NCBI GenBank assembly: GCA_016718825.1
Contig: JADKCL010000001.1
Span: 186,001 to 250,000, forward strand
Reading direction: 5' to 3'
Source of the DNA: Bacteroidota bacterium
GTDB lineage: Bacteria > Bacteroidota > Bacteroidia > J057 > JADKCL01
Length of the DNA: 64,000 bases
Shown here: positions 6,111 to 15,780 of the stretch, piece by piece
Numbering within the stretch: the stretch's first letter is position 1
Layout of the letters: each line of letters starts with the position of its first letter
Program-made: the position numbers and the translations under genes
The notes under the pieces: model-generated
The model's database searches: none
Told to the model about the DNA's origin: nothing
Seen by the model: only the letters and a program-made list of their open reading frames with translations

Positions 6111-7784
6111 TTACCGCGACAGCTTCTTATACCGAATCCGGGTAGGCCCGGTATCGCCCAAGCGCTTCTTCTTGTCTTCCTCGTATTCCGAGAAGGAGCC
6201 TTCGTAGAAGAAAATCCTGGAATCGCCTTCGAAAGCAAGGATGTGCGTACAGACGCTGTCCAGGAACCACCTGTCGTGGGAAATGATCACGGCGCAGCCG
6301 GCAAAGTTGTCGATCGCTTCTTCCAATGCCCGCAACGTGTTCACGTCGAGGTCGTTGGTCGGTTCGTCCAAAAGCAGGACGTTGGCACCGGAACGGAGGA
6401 TTCTGGCCAAGTGCAAGCGGTTGCGCTCCCCGCCGGAGAGCTGCTTGACCTTTTTGCTTTGGTCGGTGCCCGCAAAGTTGAAGCGGCTCACGTAGGCGCG
6501 GCCGTTCATTTCTTTGTTACCCAAAACGATGATGTCGTTGCCGCCGGTGATGGCATCGTAGACGCTCGCCTCCATGTCGAGGTCGTCATGCTCTTGGTCC
6601 ACGTAGGCAAGCTTGACGGTTTCGCCGACTTCGAATGTCCCCGTGTCGGGTGTTTCCTTGCCGGTGATCATGCGGAAAAGCGTGGTTTTACCCGCACCAT
6701 TCGGGCCGATCACCCCGACGATGGCGCCTTTTGGAATGATGAATTCCATGCCTTCGTAGAGCAATTTATCGCCGAATGCCTTGGAAACGCCATGGGCTTC
6801 AATGACTTTGTCTCCCAAGCGCGGACCGGAGGGGATGTAAATCTCCAGTTCCTGTTCGCGTTGGTTGCCGTCTTCGGAGACCAGTTTTTCGTAAGCCGTG
6901 ACACGGGCCTTGCCTTTGGCGTGACGGGCTTTGGGCGCCATGCGAATCCACTCCAACTCGCGTTCGAGGGTTTTGCTGCGCTTGCTTTCCTGCTTTTGCT
7001 CTTGGTCGAGTTTCTTCTGCTTTTGTTCGAGCCAAGAGGTGTAATTGCCTTTCCAGGGTACACCATGGCCGCGGTCGAGTTCGAGGATCCATCCTGCGAC
7101 ATTGTCGAGGAAGTAACGGTCGTGGGTCACTGCGATGACGGTGCCCGCATAGTTCTGCAAATGTTGCTCGAGCCACTGTACCGACTCGGCGTCCAAGTGG
7201 TTGGTCGGTTCGTCGAGGAGCAGCACGTCGGGCTTCTGGATGAGCAGGCGGCAAAGGGCCACACGGCGTTTTTCACCACCGGAAAGTGTCGCGACGATTT
7301 GATCGGAGGGCGGGCAACGCAGCGCGTCCATGGCTACCTCGAGCGAACTGTCGAGGTTCCAAGCGTCGGCGGCTTCGATTTTGTCTTGAAGGGCAGCTTG
7401 GCGGTTGATGAGCTTGTCCATTGCCTCGGCGCTCATCTCCTCCATGAATTTCATGTTGATCTCTTCGTATTCCGTGAGCAGGGCGGCAGTTTCTGCGGCA
7501 CCTTCACGCACGATTTCGATCACGGTTTTGGTCGGATCAAGGTCGGGATGCTGCTCGAGCATGCCGACGGAATACCCTGGCGAAAAGGCCAAATCGCCTT
7601 GGAAATCGGTGTCTACGCCGGCAATGATGCGCAGCAAGGTCGATTTTCCTTGGCCGTTCATACCAATCACACCGATTTTGGCGCCGAGGTAGAAGCCCAG
7701 GGAAATGTCCCGGATCACTTGCTTGTTGGGTGGGTAAACCTTGCTTACCCGCGACATGGAGAAAATTATCTGACGATCGCTCAT
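6111..7784 (-). CDS. ettA: energy-dependent translational throttle protein EttA (ABC-F ATPase)
   Basis: 557 residues, matching the 555 or so of E. coli EttA, an ABC-F protein that binds the ribosomal E site and gates the first peptide bonds according to energy state. It is soluble, with two ABC domains: Walker A GMNGQGKST and signature LSGGEKRRV in the first, then GPNGAGKTT and LSGGERNRL in the second, and Walker B LLLDEPTN in both. The interdomain linker is Lys/Arg/Glu-rich (EQKQKKLDQEQKQESKR), and an arm-like insertion lies in domain 1. ATG 7784 (MSDRQIIFSMSRVSK) was chosen over a longer frame because it aligns with the EttA N-terminus. Confidence 0.95.
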   Translation of the reverse strand: MSDRQIIFSMSRVSKVYPPNKQVIRDISLGFYLGAKIGVIGMNGQGKSTLLRIIAGVDTDFQGDLAFSPGYSVGMLEQHPDLDPTKTVIEIVREGAAETAALLTEYEEINMKFMEEMSAEAMDKLINRQAALQDKIEAADAWNLDSSLEVAMDALRCPPSDQIVATLSGGEKRRVALCRLLIQKPDVLLLDEPTNHLDAESVQWLEQHLQNYAGTVIAVTHDRYFLDNVAGWILELDRGHGVPWKGNYTSWLEQKQKKLDQEQKQESKRSKTLERELEWIRMAPKARHAKGKARVTAYEKLVSEDGNQREQELEIYIPSGPRLGDKVIEAHGVSKAFGDKLLYEGMEFIIPKGAIVGVIGPNGAGKTTLFRMITGKETPDTGTFEVGETVKLAYVDQEHDDLDMEASVYDAITGGNDIIVLGNKEMNGRAYVSRFNFAGTDQSKKVKQLSGGERNRLHLARILRSGANVLLLDEPTNDLDVNTLRALEEAIDNFAGCAVIISHDRWFLDSVCTHILAFEGDSRIFFYEGSFSEYEEDKKKRLGDTGPTRIRYKKLSR

Positions 7785-7959
7785 GAATACCAAAAATTTG
7801 GTGCAAAGATAACTTCCTCGTCGAAGAATGAACAATTAATAATGTGCAAAGCGGCCGACGGATTTCAAAAGCGGGCAGCACAACTTCGGTCGATCATGGA
7901 TGCAACCTTTGTCGGAGACTGTGCATCTTCTCCAACAGGAGCAGGATCATCGAACGGCA

Positions 7960-10605
7960 ATGAGGCATTATTATTTCTTCATTGTTCATGATTCATTGCT
8001 AACTTTTGCCTCTGTTTCGCCTGCTAAGACGTTGTTGCAGTTTCACCGATATAAAAAGCCATTCTTACACGGCTCTTTGTTTGTCCTATTGCTGGGACTA
8101 AGCGGCATTTTGTTGGGGCAGAAGGTGCAATTTGGCGGGTCAGTCGTGGATTCCGTAACGCAGGAGGCCCTTCCTTTGGTCTCTGTTGTTTTGGACGGCA
8201 CCACTTACGGCGTGAACACCAACCTCGAAGGAGCCTTTCTTTTTGTCGTTCCCAAGGGAAGGTACAAGGTATTGGTGAGGGCATCAGGCTACAAGCCGTT
8301 TTCGGATAGCATCACGATCGACGGTGACGTCACCGATTACAAAGTGCAGGTCAAACCGGTGAGCATGGCCCTGGACGAAATCGTGATTACCTCCAAGGCG
8401 GTGAATCCCGCCCACAGAGTGATCCGGAATGCGATTGCCAACCGCCGTTACAACCGATTCGACAAGATCGAAGCCTACGAATACGAAGCCTACAACAAGC
8501 TCGTGCTCACGATGGACAATGTCACCGACAAGTTTCTCAGCAGCAAACTTGTGCGCAACATCGGCAAGGAGGTGCAGGAAATCATGGGCGATTCAACGCA
8601 TTCCGACAGTACCAAGTACAAAATCGCAGGATTTGTCTCGGAGAGCGTGAGCCGATTTTACTACAACCGGCCCGATCAGAAAAAGGAAGAAATTTTGGCG
8701 GTGCAGACCTCCGGCGTGAAAGGCTCGGAATACAATTTGTTGAATTCGATGTTGTTGCAGCTCGACATGTATGACAACAACGTCGTGATTGTGGACCGCA
8801 CATTTCTGAGTCCGATAGCGGATGGGGCTTTTGTGGACTACGATTTTTTCATGTTGAGCGTTGAAAGTTACGGGCAAGACACACTGTACGGCATCCAAGT
8901 GCTACCCAAGCGCCCGTATGATCCGGTTTTCAAAGGCACGATTTACATCGACAACCACCGCTGGGCCATCAACCGGTTGGATTTGGTCCTGAATGAAAAT
9001 CCGAACGTCAACTTTGTCGAAGACATCCGCATTCGGCAGGAATACGGGGAAGTGGATTCTTTTTGGGTGCCGACGTTGCTGGATATCGAGGTCGATTTTC
9101 AAAACAGCGTGATGAAGCGCAAGGGCGGCAAAGGGATCAGCATTATCGGCCGCAGCAGCTCACATATATATAACTACAAAATCAATCAGCCCAAGGATCC
9201 GAAGTTCTTTCAACAGGAAGTGATGGAGGTGATGCAAGGTGCTGAGAGCAAGGATTCCACGTATTGGGCCGAAGCCAGGAAGTCGCCTTTGGACAAAAGC
9301 GAGCAGCTGGGCTTTGCCTTGGTCGATTCGCTGCGCTCGAGAGGGGTTTTGGATTTTTACATTGAGGCGACAAGGCTGATCGGCTGGGGAACCTACAAGC
9401 GGAAGTACTGGGAGGTCGGCCCCTATTTTTATGTGATCGGCTTCAATCAGGCAGAAGGGATGCGTTCGCGTTGCGGGTTCTACACCCGTCCCGATTTCAG
9501 CAATTGGTTCTACTTTGGCGGCCATTTGGCGTATGGATTCGGAGACAAGCGCCTCAAATACCAAGTCGAAACCAAGTTCCGCCTCGTCCGCAAACCCAAG
9601 CTCGAGCTCGGGCTCAAGCGCACGTATGAAGTGGAGCAAGTCGGATTCGAAAATTTCCTCAACAACGGCACGAGTCTGTTGCAAAGCAGTTTGCGCAGGG
9701 TTCCGCTCACGCAGCTCAACTACTATGGCGAAAACCGTGTCGATGTTTACACCGACATCATGAAGGGACTTTCGGGTGATTTTTACTTCCGCACAAAATC
9801 CTTTGAGCCGGCAAGGACATTCGCCTTTGGTTTTGAGCGGCCCGATGGCGGGCTGGGGTCGGAGTATTCAATCGCAGAGGTCGGGGCTGATCTACGCCTG
9901 TCGTTCAAGGAAAAGTACATTACAGATTCCCGCGGAGACAGGAAATACGTTGGGACGAAATACCCGGTTTTTCAACTCAAGTACCGTCACGGCTTTGACG
10001 GTTTGCTGCAAGGTCAGTACAAATACGATGCTGCCGAAGTGCAAATGGGCAATTTCGTGCGAATGGGACGTTATGGATGGTTTCGCTACGACCTCCGGGC
10101 AGGACAAGTCTTCGGGACTTTGCCCTTTCCTTCGCTGCATGTTTTCAGGGGGAATATGTCTTGGGGCTATGACCGTTATGGCTTCAACCTGATGAATTAC
10201 TACGAATTTGTAGCAGATCGTTATGTGACATTTGCGGGGGAGCAACATTTTGAAGGATTGATCTGGAACCAATTGCCTTTGCTACGCAAGCTCAAATGGA
10301 AGGAAGTTTTGACCTGTCGCTTGGCTTGGGGTTCCTTGACTCCGGCCAATCAGCAGCTTAACGATGCCCTGATTCCGCGCTTGGATGGCAGTTTCGAGCA
10401 CCAACAAATCAAGGCCCCGACAAAAGTGCCCTATCTCGAGGCTGGGGCAGGACTTTATAATATTTTTAAGGTGCTGCGTGTCGATGCGATTTGGCGTTTG
10501 AACTATTTTGACCTTTCCTACAAGACTGACCCGGGGGTTCCCAAAGCAAATTGGGGCCGCTTCAACAATTTTGGGTTGCGCGCAGATTTCAGCATTACGT
10601 TCTGA
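7960..10605 (+). CDS. DUF5686 / carboxypeptidase-regulatory-like outer membrane protein
   Basis: About 880 residues. A hydrophobic signal segment (GSLFVLLLGLSGILLG) precedes a carboxypeptidase-D regulatory-like beta domain (FGGSVVDSVTQEALPLVSVV, GVNTNLEGAF, GRYKVLVRASGY), then the DUF5686 region beginning AHRVIRNAIANRRYNRFDKIEAYEYEAYNK. The C-terminal half is rich in aromatic beta strands as in outer-membrane barrels and ends NNFGLRADFSITF with a terminal Phe. Function is unknown; the family is widespread in Bacteroidota. The start is uncertain: the frame is open from 7900, ATG 7960 is the best standard codon, and a TTG near 8033 would put the signal peptide at the usual distance. Confidence 0.85.
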   Translation: MRHYYFFIVHDSLLTFASVSPAKTLLQFHRYKKPFLHGSLFVLLLGLSGILLGQKVQFGGSVVDSVTQEALPLVSVVLDGTTYGVNTNLEGAFLFVVPKGRYKVLVRASGYKPFSDSITIDGDVTDYKVQVKPVSMALDEIVITSKAVNPAHRVIRNAIANRRYNRFDKIEAYEYEAYNKLVLTMDNVTDKFLSSKLVRNIGKEVQEIMGDSTHSDSTKYKIAGFVSESVSRFYYNRPDQKKEEILAVQTSGVKGSEYNLLNSMLLQLDMYDNNVVIVDRTFLSPIADGAFVDYDFFMLSVESYGQDTLYGIQVLPKRPYDPVFKGTIYIDNHRWAINRLDLVLNENPNVNFVEDIRIRQEYGEVDSFWVPTLLDIEVDFQNSVMKRKGGKGISIIGRSSSHIYNYKINQPKDPKFFQQEVMEVMQGAESKDSTYWAEARKSPLDKSEQLGFALVDSLRSRGVLDFYIEATRLIGWGTYKRKYWEVGPYFYVIGFNQAEGMRSRCGFYTRPDFSNWFYFGGHLAYGFGDKRLKYQVETKFRLVRKPKLELGLKRTYEVEQVGFENFLNNGTSLLQSSLRRVPLTQLNYYGENRVDVYTDIMKGLSGDFYFRTKSFEPARTFAFGFERPDGGLGSEYSIAEVGADLRLSFKEKYITDSRGDRKYVGTKYPVFQLKYRHGFDGLLQGQYKYDAAEVQMGNFVRMGRYGWFRYDLRAGQVFGTLPFPSLHVFRGNMSWGYDRYGFNLMNYYEFVADRYVTFAGEQHFEGLIWNQLPLLRKLKWKEVLTCRLAWGSLTPANQQLNDALIPRLDGSFEHQQIKAPTKVPYLEAGAGLYNIFKVLRVDAIWRLNYFDLSYKTDPGVPKANWGRFNNFGLRADFSITF

Positions 10606-10904
10606 CAGTTAGCACAATCCGAAAATCCTGAATTTGCTCATCTTTTTCTTTGCGGTTGAGCATCAACCGACCAAAAAAATCCATTGTTGAATAAACTGTG
10701 GATAAATAATTTATTCCTATCTTGATGCCCTTTAGTGATAGCGGAAGCTTGGCTAGGAATCAAAACGCGCTCATTTGAAATTTTGTTGAACAAATGTTGC
10801 TGCTTCAGCGGGGTTCATCCTGTGGACTTGAAGGGCGACGATACGTTTTACGAAATTGAAAATGAAGGACTTTGAAGTTTCGAATCGAGCAAGATCGGAA
10901 TAGA

Positions 10905-13900
10905 ATGCTTAATCGTCTGAATTTTATGCGGGAAGTCTACGAACTCTCACCCTGTTCGGTATTCTACAATCCAGACCTTGTGCCAAAGCAAGGGAGTCGT
11001 GCATTGTCGGCACGCGTGAAGCCTTGGCTGTTGATGGTTTTGGTATGTTGTCTTGCCGGGTGGGCACAGGCCCAGGAAATTTGCAACAATGGAATTGATG
11101 ACGACAACGACGGCTACGTCGACTGCTATGACATCGATTGCTCTGGGAATTTTGCATGTACATCACAGCTTTTTGGCGGCGCGGTGCCTGGCTGTCAGTA
11201 CGTTCCGACGCCAGCTCCGTCATTTCAGATGAGCCTTTTGTGGGCTACCGACAGCATTGCCCAGCCATTGACCACGCGTCGCACCCCGATTATCGGCGAC
11301 ATCGATATCGACGGTGTGCCCGAAGTGATCACAGGGACCGCTGCGATTGCAAGCGGCACCTACGTTTACAATGGCGCAAACGGAATCCTTGAACGTACCA
11401 TTGCTTCTTCGCCCTTTGCGCTCAGTTACGGTGCACATGCAATCGGCGACATTGACAACGACGGATTTGGCGAAATCCTCATGGTTTCCCAAAACAGCTC
11501 AGGCAGGCAATTGCTTTGTTATGAGCACAATGGAAACTTGAAGTGGACATCTTCGACACAGGTTGGCTTCGGCGTTGCTGATGAAACCTGGACGCCGCTG
11601 ATCGCAGATTTTGAGGAAGACGGCTTGCCGGAAATCTACATGGGCAACCAGATTTTTAATGGTGCGACTGGAGCTTTGATCGTTTCAGGAACCGGATCTG
11701 CAAGCCGCGGCGCCAATGCTGGTTCACCCAATGAACCCTTTTCTGTCGCTGCAGACGTCTTGCCAACCGGATTTTGTGCCGACTGCGCTGGACTGGAATT
11801 GGTTGCTGGCAATACCGTGTATGCCATCAACCTTCTCGCCGGCACGATGGTAGCCCAAAACGTGCCCAATGCAGGCATGTTTGACGGAATGACATCTTTG
11901 GCAGATATGGACCGTGATGGTGATGTCGATGCCGTTGTCGTAGGTCAGAATGGTCTGACGCGTGGTGCCGTTTATATTTGGGATATTCAAACAGGTGTGG
12001 TAATCGCCTCACCTTTTCAAATCGACGGTGCTGCCAATGCATCGGGAATCACGAGCTCCGGCGGATTGGCCACCATCGCCGACCTCGACAACAACGGATT
12101 TCCGGAGGTTTTGGTCGGCGGGCGCAATGTGCTCGTAGCACTGAACTTCAACGTTGGGTTGAATAACTTTTCCGAACGCTGGTCCTTGGCCTCTATTGAC
12201 AATTCGGGTCGTCTGGGTTGTACTGTTTTTGACTTCGAAGGTGACGGTACCAAGGAAGTTGTCTATCGTGATGATGCTGTGCTGCGCGTTTTGGCGGGTG
12301 CAAATGGCGCCGTCAGGTTCACGACGACCTGTCCTTCTTCCTCGCGGATGGAAACCCCGGTCGTCGTCGACGTCGACAACAACGGGCAGGCCAATATCGT
12401 TTGCCAATGCAACAACAGCGTCAAAGCCTATCAGCCATTGCTCAGTACTTGGGTGCCGGCACGTGGCATCTGGAACCAACGCAGCTATTTTGTGCTGAAT
12501 GTGCGCGACAATCTCCGCATTCCGCGACAGCAGCAAGGGCAGGAACTGGGCTTTCCCGTCGGCGCTCCCGTCAACTATCCTTTTAATGTGTTCATGAGTC
12601 AGACCACGCGTCTGGCCAACAATGGCGCCATTGTCTACCCTGCCGCCAATGATCAAATCTCCATCCTGAATCCGGTGGCCGACATCAACCTCGGCCCCTG
12701 TCAAGACGGCATCAATGACTCCATCGGTCTGCGATTGACGGTTCGCAACACCGGAAATGCCCCGATTCCGATCGGCACGCCGATCTCCTTTTACAATGGA
12801 AATCCCTACGCGATCGGAGCGACATTCCTCAGGTCCTACAACATGTTGCAAGCTGTACCCATCGGGGGAAGCCTTACGCTGCCGTTTGTGTACGTCGATG
12901 ATCAGGGAGGCACGATGAATCTGCATTTTCAGATCAACGACCTCGGAACCAATCCGATTCCGATGACCGCGCCGGCAAATGCCCACCTTGAATGCAACTA
13001 CCTCAACAACATCGGCAACTTGCAAGTGACAAGCTGCGGCAATTTGCCCCCTGCGGTGGATACATTCGGCCTGCAAACGGATACGATTTTGTTTACCTCC
13101 TTTGAAGACACCCCGGCGCAGCTTTGTATTTCAGCGACCGATCCGCAGTCCGATGCCCACGATGTGACAGGCTTGATCGGAAGTATTGCCTTGGGTTCCG
13201 CCACCGGACTAAATGATGGCGATAGTTGTATCACCCTCACCCCATTGCCAAGCTCCACCGGCCAATCGACATTTTCGCTGATTATTTGCGACAATGGCAA
13301 CGTTCCGCTTTGCGATACGGTGTTTGTGATTTGGACGCTTGCACCTTTGAATGACCGTCCCGTTGCACTGGATGATGCGATCACCACCAACGAAGACACC
13401 CCTGTCTCCATTCCGCTCTTGGGAAATGACTTTGACGCTGAAAACGATCCGCTTGCGGTGACCTTGATCGGCGGGCCTTTGCATGGAACGGCGGCCATGA
13501 ACTTGAACAATTTGGATTATACGCCTGGCTTCAACTACGTCGGGTTTGATACCATCGTTTACAGGGTTTGTGACAATGCTTTGCCCGTCGGCTGCGACAC
13601 GGCAACCATCATCATTACCATTCTCCCCATCAACGACAATCCGCTTGCTGTTGATGATTCGATCACGCTGCCCAACGATACGACGCAGGTCAATGTGCCG
13701 ATCATTGTCAACGATAGCGATCCCGAATCAGGCGTGTTGTCGATCACCATCGGCTGCCCACCGGCCCATGGCACCGCCACGGTCAATACCAACACCCTCC
13801 AAATTGTGTATGTCCCCGATCCGACCTACATCGGCTTGGACTCGCTCTGTTACATTCTCTGCGATGACGGAAACCCTGTGCTTTGCGACACCGCTTATGT

Positions 13901-14771
13901 GTATTTCAACATCTTCAATGGCAATGAACCGCCGTTGGCAGTGGATGACATGGACACCACGCTCTTGCAAGACACCGTGTTGATCTCGATCATACCCAAC
14001 GACAGCGATCCCAACGGCGATGCCTTTTCTACGACCGCATTGATTTGCGGACCGATGAATGGAACCGTCACCTTGGACACGCTGCTTGGTATCCTGACCT
14101 ACGTGCCCAATGTCGGCTACCTTGGACCCGATTCGATTTGTTATGTCATTTGCGATGTTCCCGTCGGTGGCCCATCCTATTGCGACACCGCTGTGGTTTA
14201 CATCCAGGTGAATACCAGCAATATCCCGCCGGATGCGATCACGGATACACTCACGGTTGCATTTACGCTCACCGGCACACGTGACCTCCTCGCCAATGAC
14301 AGCGATGCCAATGCGCTTGACAGCTTGTTTGTCACGATCCTTTTGCAGCCTTCCAATGGCACCGCCTTGCTCAACAACGGTGTCATTACCTACACGCCCA
14401 ATCCGACATTTTACGGACTCGATAGCCTCTGCTATCAGCTCTGTGACAACGGCATTCCGGTGATGTGTGACACGGCCTGTGCCTACTTCACGGTCCTTCC
14501 TCCGGTCGATATCATTGTCCCCAATGGATTTTCGCCGAATGGGGATGGGGCCAATGACTTCTTGGTCATCGATGCCGTGCAGTTGTATCCCGACAATACC
14601 TTTCAGGTATTCACGCGCTGGGGAACCACGGTGTTTGAGGCAAATGGCTATAACAATGAATGGGACGGCACTTACAAGGGGAACGCAGTACCCGATGGCA
14701 CCTATTTTTACAGGCTCGATCCGGGGGATGGGTCTGACGTAATTACTGGTTTTGTATTGCTGTACAGATAA
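10905..14771 (+). CDS. secreted FG-GAP/cadherin-like repeat protein with CHU_C (T9SS type B) tail
   Basis: About 1,288 residues, probably exported through T9SS. After a signal peptide (WLLMVLVCCLAGWAQAQ) comes a MopE-like Cys/Asp motif (ICNNGIDDDNDGYVDC), then about seven FG-GAP/VCBS-type repeats with D-x-D-x-D-G loops (for example GDIDIDGVPEV, ADMDRDGDVDAV), a CARDB-like segment (RNTGNAPIPIGT), and about five cadherin-like repeats of the LLGNDFDAENDPL type with YTP-x5-G-D-x-I/L-Y cores. The end, VPNGFSPNGDGANDFLVI through GTYFYRLD, is the gliding-motility-associated CHU_C domain. The next gene, 17 bp away, is PorP/SprF, the usual companion of type B cargo. ATG 10905 or 10926 are both possible. 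Confidence 0.88.
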   Translation: MLNRLNFMREVYELSPCSVFYNPDLVPKQGSRALSARVKPWLLMVLVCCLAGWAQAQEICNNGIDDDNDGYVDCYDIDCSGNFACTSQLFGGAVPGCQYVPTPAPSFQMSLLWATDSIAQPLTTRRTPIIGDIDIDGVPEVITGTAAIASGTYVYNGANGILERTIASSPFALSYGAHAIGDIDNDGFGEILMVSQNSSGRQLLCYEHNGNLKWTSSTQVGFGVADETWTPLIADFEEDGLPEIYMGNQIFNGATGALIVSGTGSASRGANAGSPNEPFSVAADVLPTGFCADCAGLELVAGNTVYAINLLAGTMVAQNVPNAGMFDGMTSLADMDRDGDVDAVVVGQNGLTRGAVYIWDIQTGVVIASPFQIDGAANASGITSSGGLATIADLDNNGFPEVLVGGRNVLVALNFNVGLNNFSERWSLASIDNSGRLGCTVFDFEGDGTKEVVYRDDAVLRVLAGANGAVRFTTTCPSSSRMETPVVVDVDNNGQANIVCQCNNSVKAYQPLLSTWVPARGIWNQRSYFVLNVRDNLRIPRQQQGQELGFPVGAPVNYPFNVFMSQTTRLANNGAIVYPAANDQISILNPVADINLGPCQDGINDSIGLRLTVRNTGNAPIPIGTPISFYNGNPYAIGATFLRSYNMLQAVPIGGSLTLPFVYVDDQGGTMNLHFQINDLGTNPIPMTAPANAHLECNYLNNIGNLQVTSCGNLPPAVDTFGLQTDTILFTSFEDTPAQLCISATDPQSDAHDVTGLIGSIALGSATGLNDGDSCITLTPLPSSTGQSTFSLIICDNGNVPLCDTVFVIWTLAPLNDRPVALDDAITTNEDTPVSIPLLGNDFDAENDPLAVTLIGGPLHGTAAMNLNNLDYTPGFNYVGFDTIVYRVCDNALPVGCDTATIIITILPINDNPLAVDDSITLPNDTTQVNVPIIVNDSDPESGVLSITIGCPPAHGTATVNTNTLQIVYVPDPTYIGLDSLCYILCDDGNPVLCDTAYVYFNIFNGNEPPLAVDDMDTTLLQDTVLISIIPNDSDPNGDAFSTTALICGPMNGTVTLDTLLGILTYVPNVGYLGPDSICYVICDVPVGGPSYCDTAVVYIQVNTSNIPPDAITDTLTVAFTLTGTRDLLANDSDANALDSLFVTILLQPSNGTALLNNGVITYTPNPTFYGLDSLCYQLCDNGIPVMCDTACAYFTVLPPVDIIVPNGFSPNGDGANDFLVIDAVQLYPDNTFQVFTRWGTTVFEANGYNNEWDGTYKGNAVPDGTYFYRLDPGDGSDVITGFVLLYR

Positions 14772-14788
14772 TCAGGAGGACGAGAATC

Positions 14789-15760
14789 ATGAAAATGCAG
14801 AATACAATTTCTCCAAGAAATTCCCGATTGAAGCGGGTTTGGATGCTCATTCTCCTTGCAATGACCTTGGCAGGTGCGCAACAAGGCGTGCAGGCGCAGC
14901 AGGATGCGCAATACTCGCAGTACATGTTCAATCAACTCGTGTACAACCCCGCCTATACGGGGAGCAGGGAGGCATTGAGCGCAACGGTGTTGCTGCGCCG
15001 CCAATGGCTGGGCTATGTCGGCGGCCCTGCAACCGGAAACATCAGTGTGCATGCACCGATTGCCAACGAACGCCATGGCGTCGGCTTCATGTTTGCCCAA
15101 GATCACTTGGGTGTCACAAGCACGAGCAACTTGGCGCTGTCCTATGCCTATCGCCTGCCGGTCGGGACCGGGTTTCTCAACCTTGGTTTGAATGCCGGCG
15201 TGATGCAATACAAAACCAAGTTTTCTGAAGTGCATCCAATGGATCCTGATCCCATCAAACCCAACGTTGACGTGTCCGCCTTGTTGCCGCGTGCAGGCGC
15301 AGGGGCATACTTCCATACGCCAAAGTTTTTTGCCGGATTTTCCGTGCCCAATCTTTTGGCAGGACGGTATTTTGGGACGAGCAATCCGACCGCGGGCCTG
15401 CTGGCTTCAAAGCAATCGATGCACTTTTTCACGATGGCAGGCGCGATTTTGCCGATGGGCAGCAATGTGAGCTTTCGTCCAAGTGCCGTGCTGAAAATGG
15501 TGCCGCATTCGCCGATGCAAGTCGACATCAACACCACGTTTTTCTTTGCGAAAGTGCTGGGAATTGGTGTCGGTTACCGCACCTCCGATGCCTTGGTGTT
15601 TATGTTGGAATACCAAAGCTTGCGCCGTTTCCGTGCAGGCTATGCCTTTGACATGACACTTTCGCCTTTGCGCAACACCAATTCTGGTTCGCATGAACTT
15701 ATGATCGGGGTCGACCTCGGTTGGGGCAAAGCCAACTTCATGACTCCACGTTATTTCTGA
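14789..15760 (+). CDS. PorP/SprF family type IX secretion outer membrane protein
   Basis: 323 residues with a signal peptide (VWMLILLAMTLAGAQQGVQAQ) and the hallmark start of the mature PorP/SprF family, DAQYSQYMFNQLVYNPAYTGS, followed by LRRQWLGYVGGP and barrel strands such as GVGFMFAQDHLGVTSTSN. These barrels help attach type B T9SS cargo, like SprB in Flavobacterium, to the cell surface. It lies 17 bp after the CHU_C cargo gene and 20 bp before a PorE-like gene, giving a three-gene operon. Many paralogs occur per genome, so the core-complex PorP may be another copy. Confidence 0.93.
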   Translation: MKMQNTISPRNSRLKRVWMLILLAMTLAGAQQGVQAQQDAQYSQYMFNQLVYNPAYTGSREALSATVLLRRQWLGYVGGPATGNISVHAPIANERHGVGFMFAQDHLGVTSTSNLALSYAYRLPVGTGFLNLGLNAGVMQYKTKFSEVHPMDPDPIKPNVDVSALLPRAGAGAYFHTPKFFAGFSVPNLLAGRYFGTSNPTAGLLASKQSMHFFTMAGAILPMGSNVSFRPSAVLKMVPHSPMQVDINTTFFFAKVLGIGVGYRTSDALVFMLEYQSLRRFRAGYAFDMTLSPLRNTNSGSHELMIGVDLGWGKANFMTPRYF

Positions 15761-15780
15761 CCTTGAATCTCTGATATCCC

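Noticed and set aside
6243..7991. Long open frame of 582 codons antisense to ettA
   Set aside because: It mirrors the entire ettA gene, has no motif and no homology pattern, and ettA is certain.
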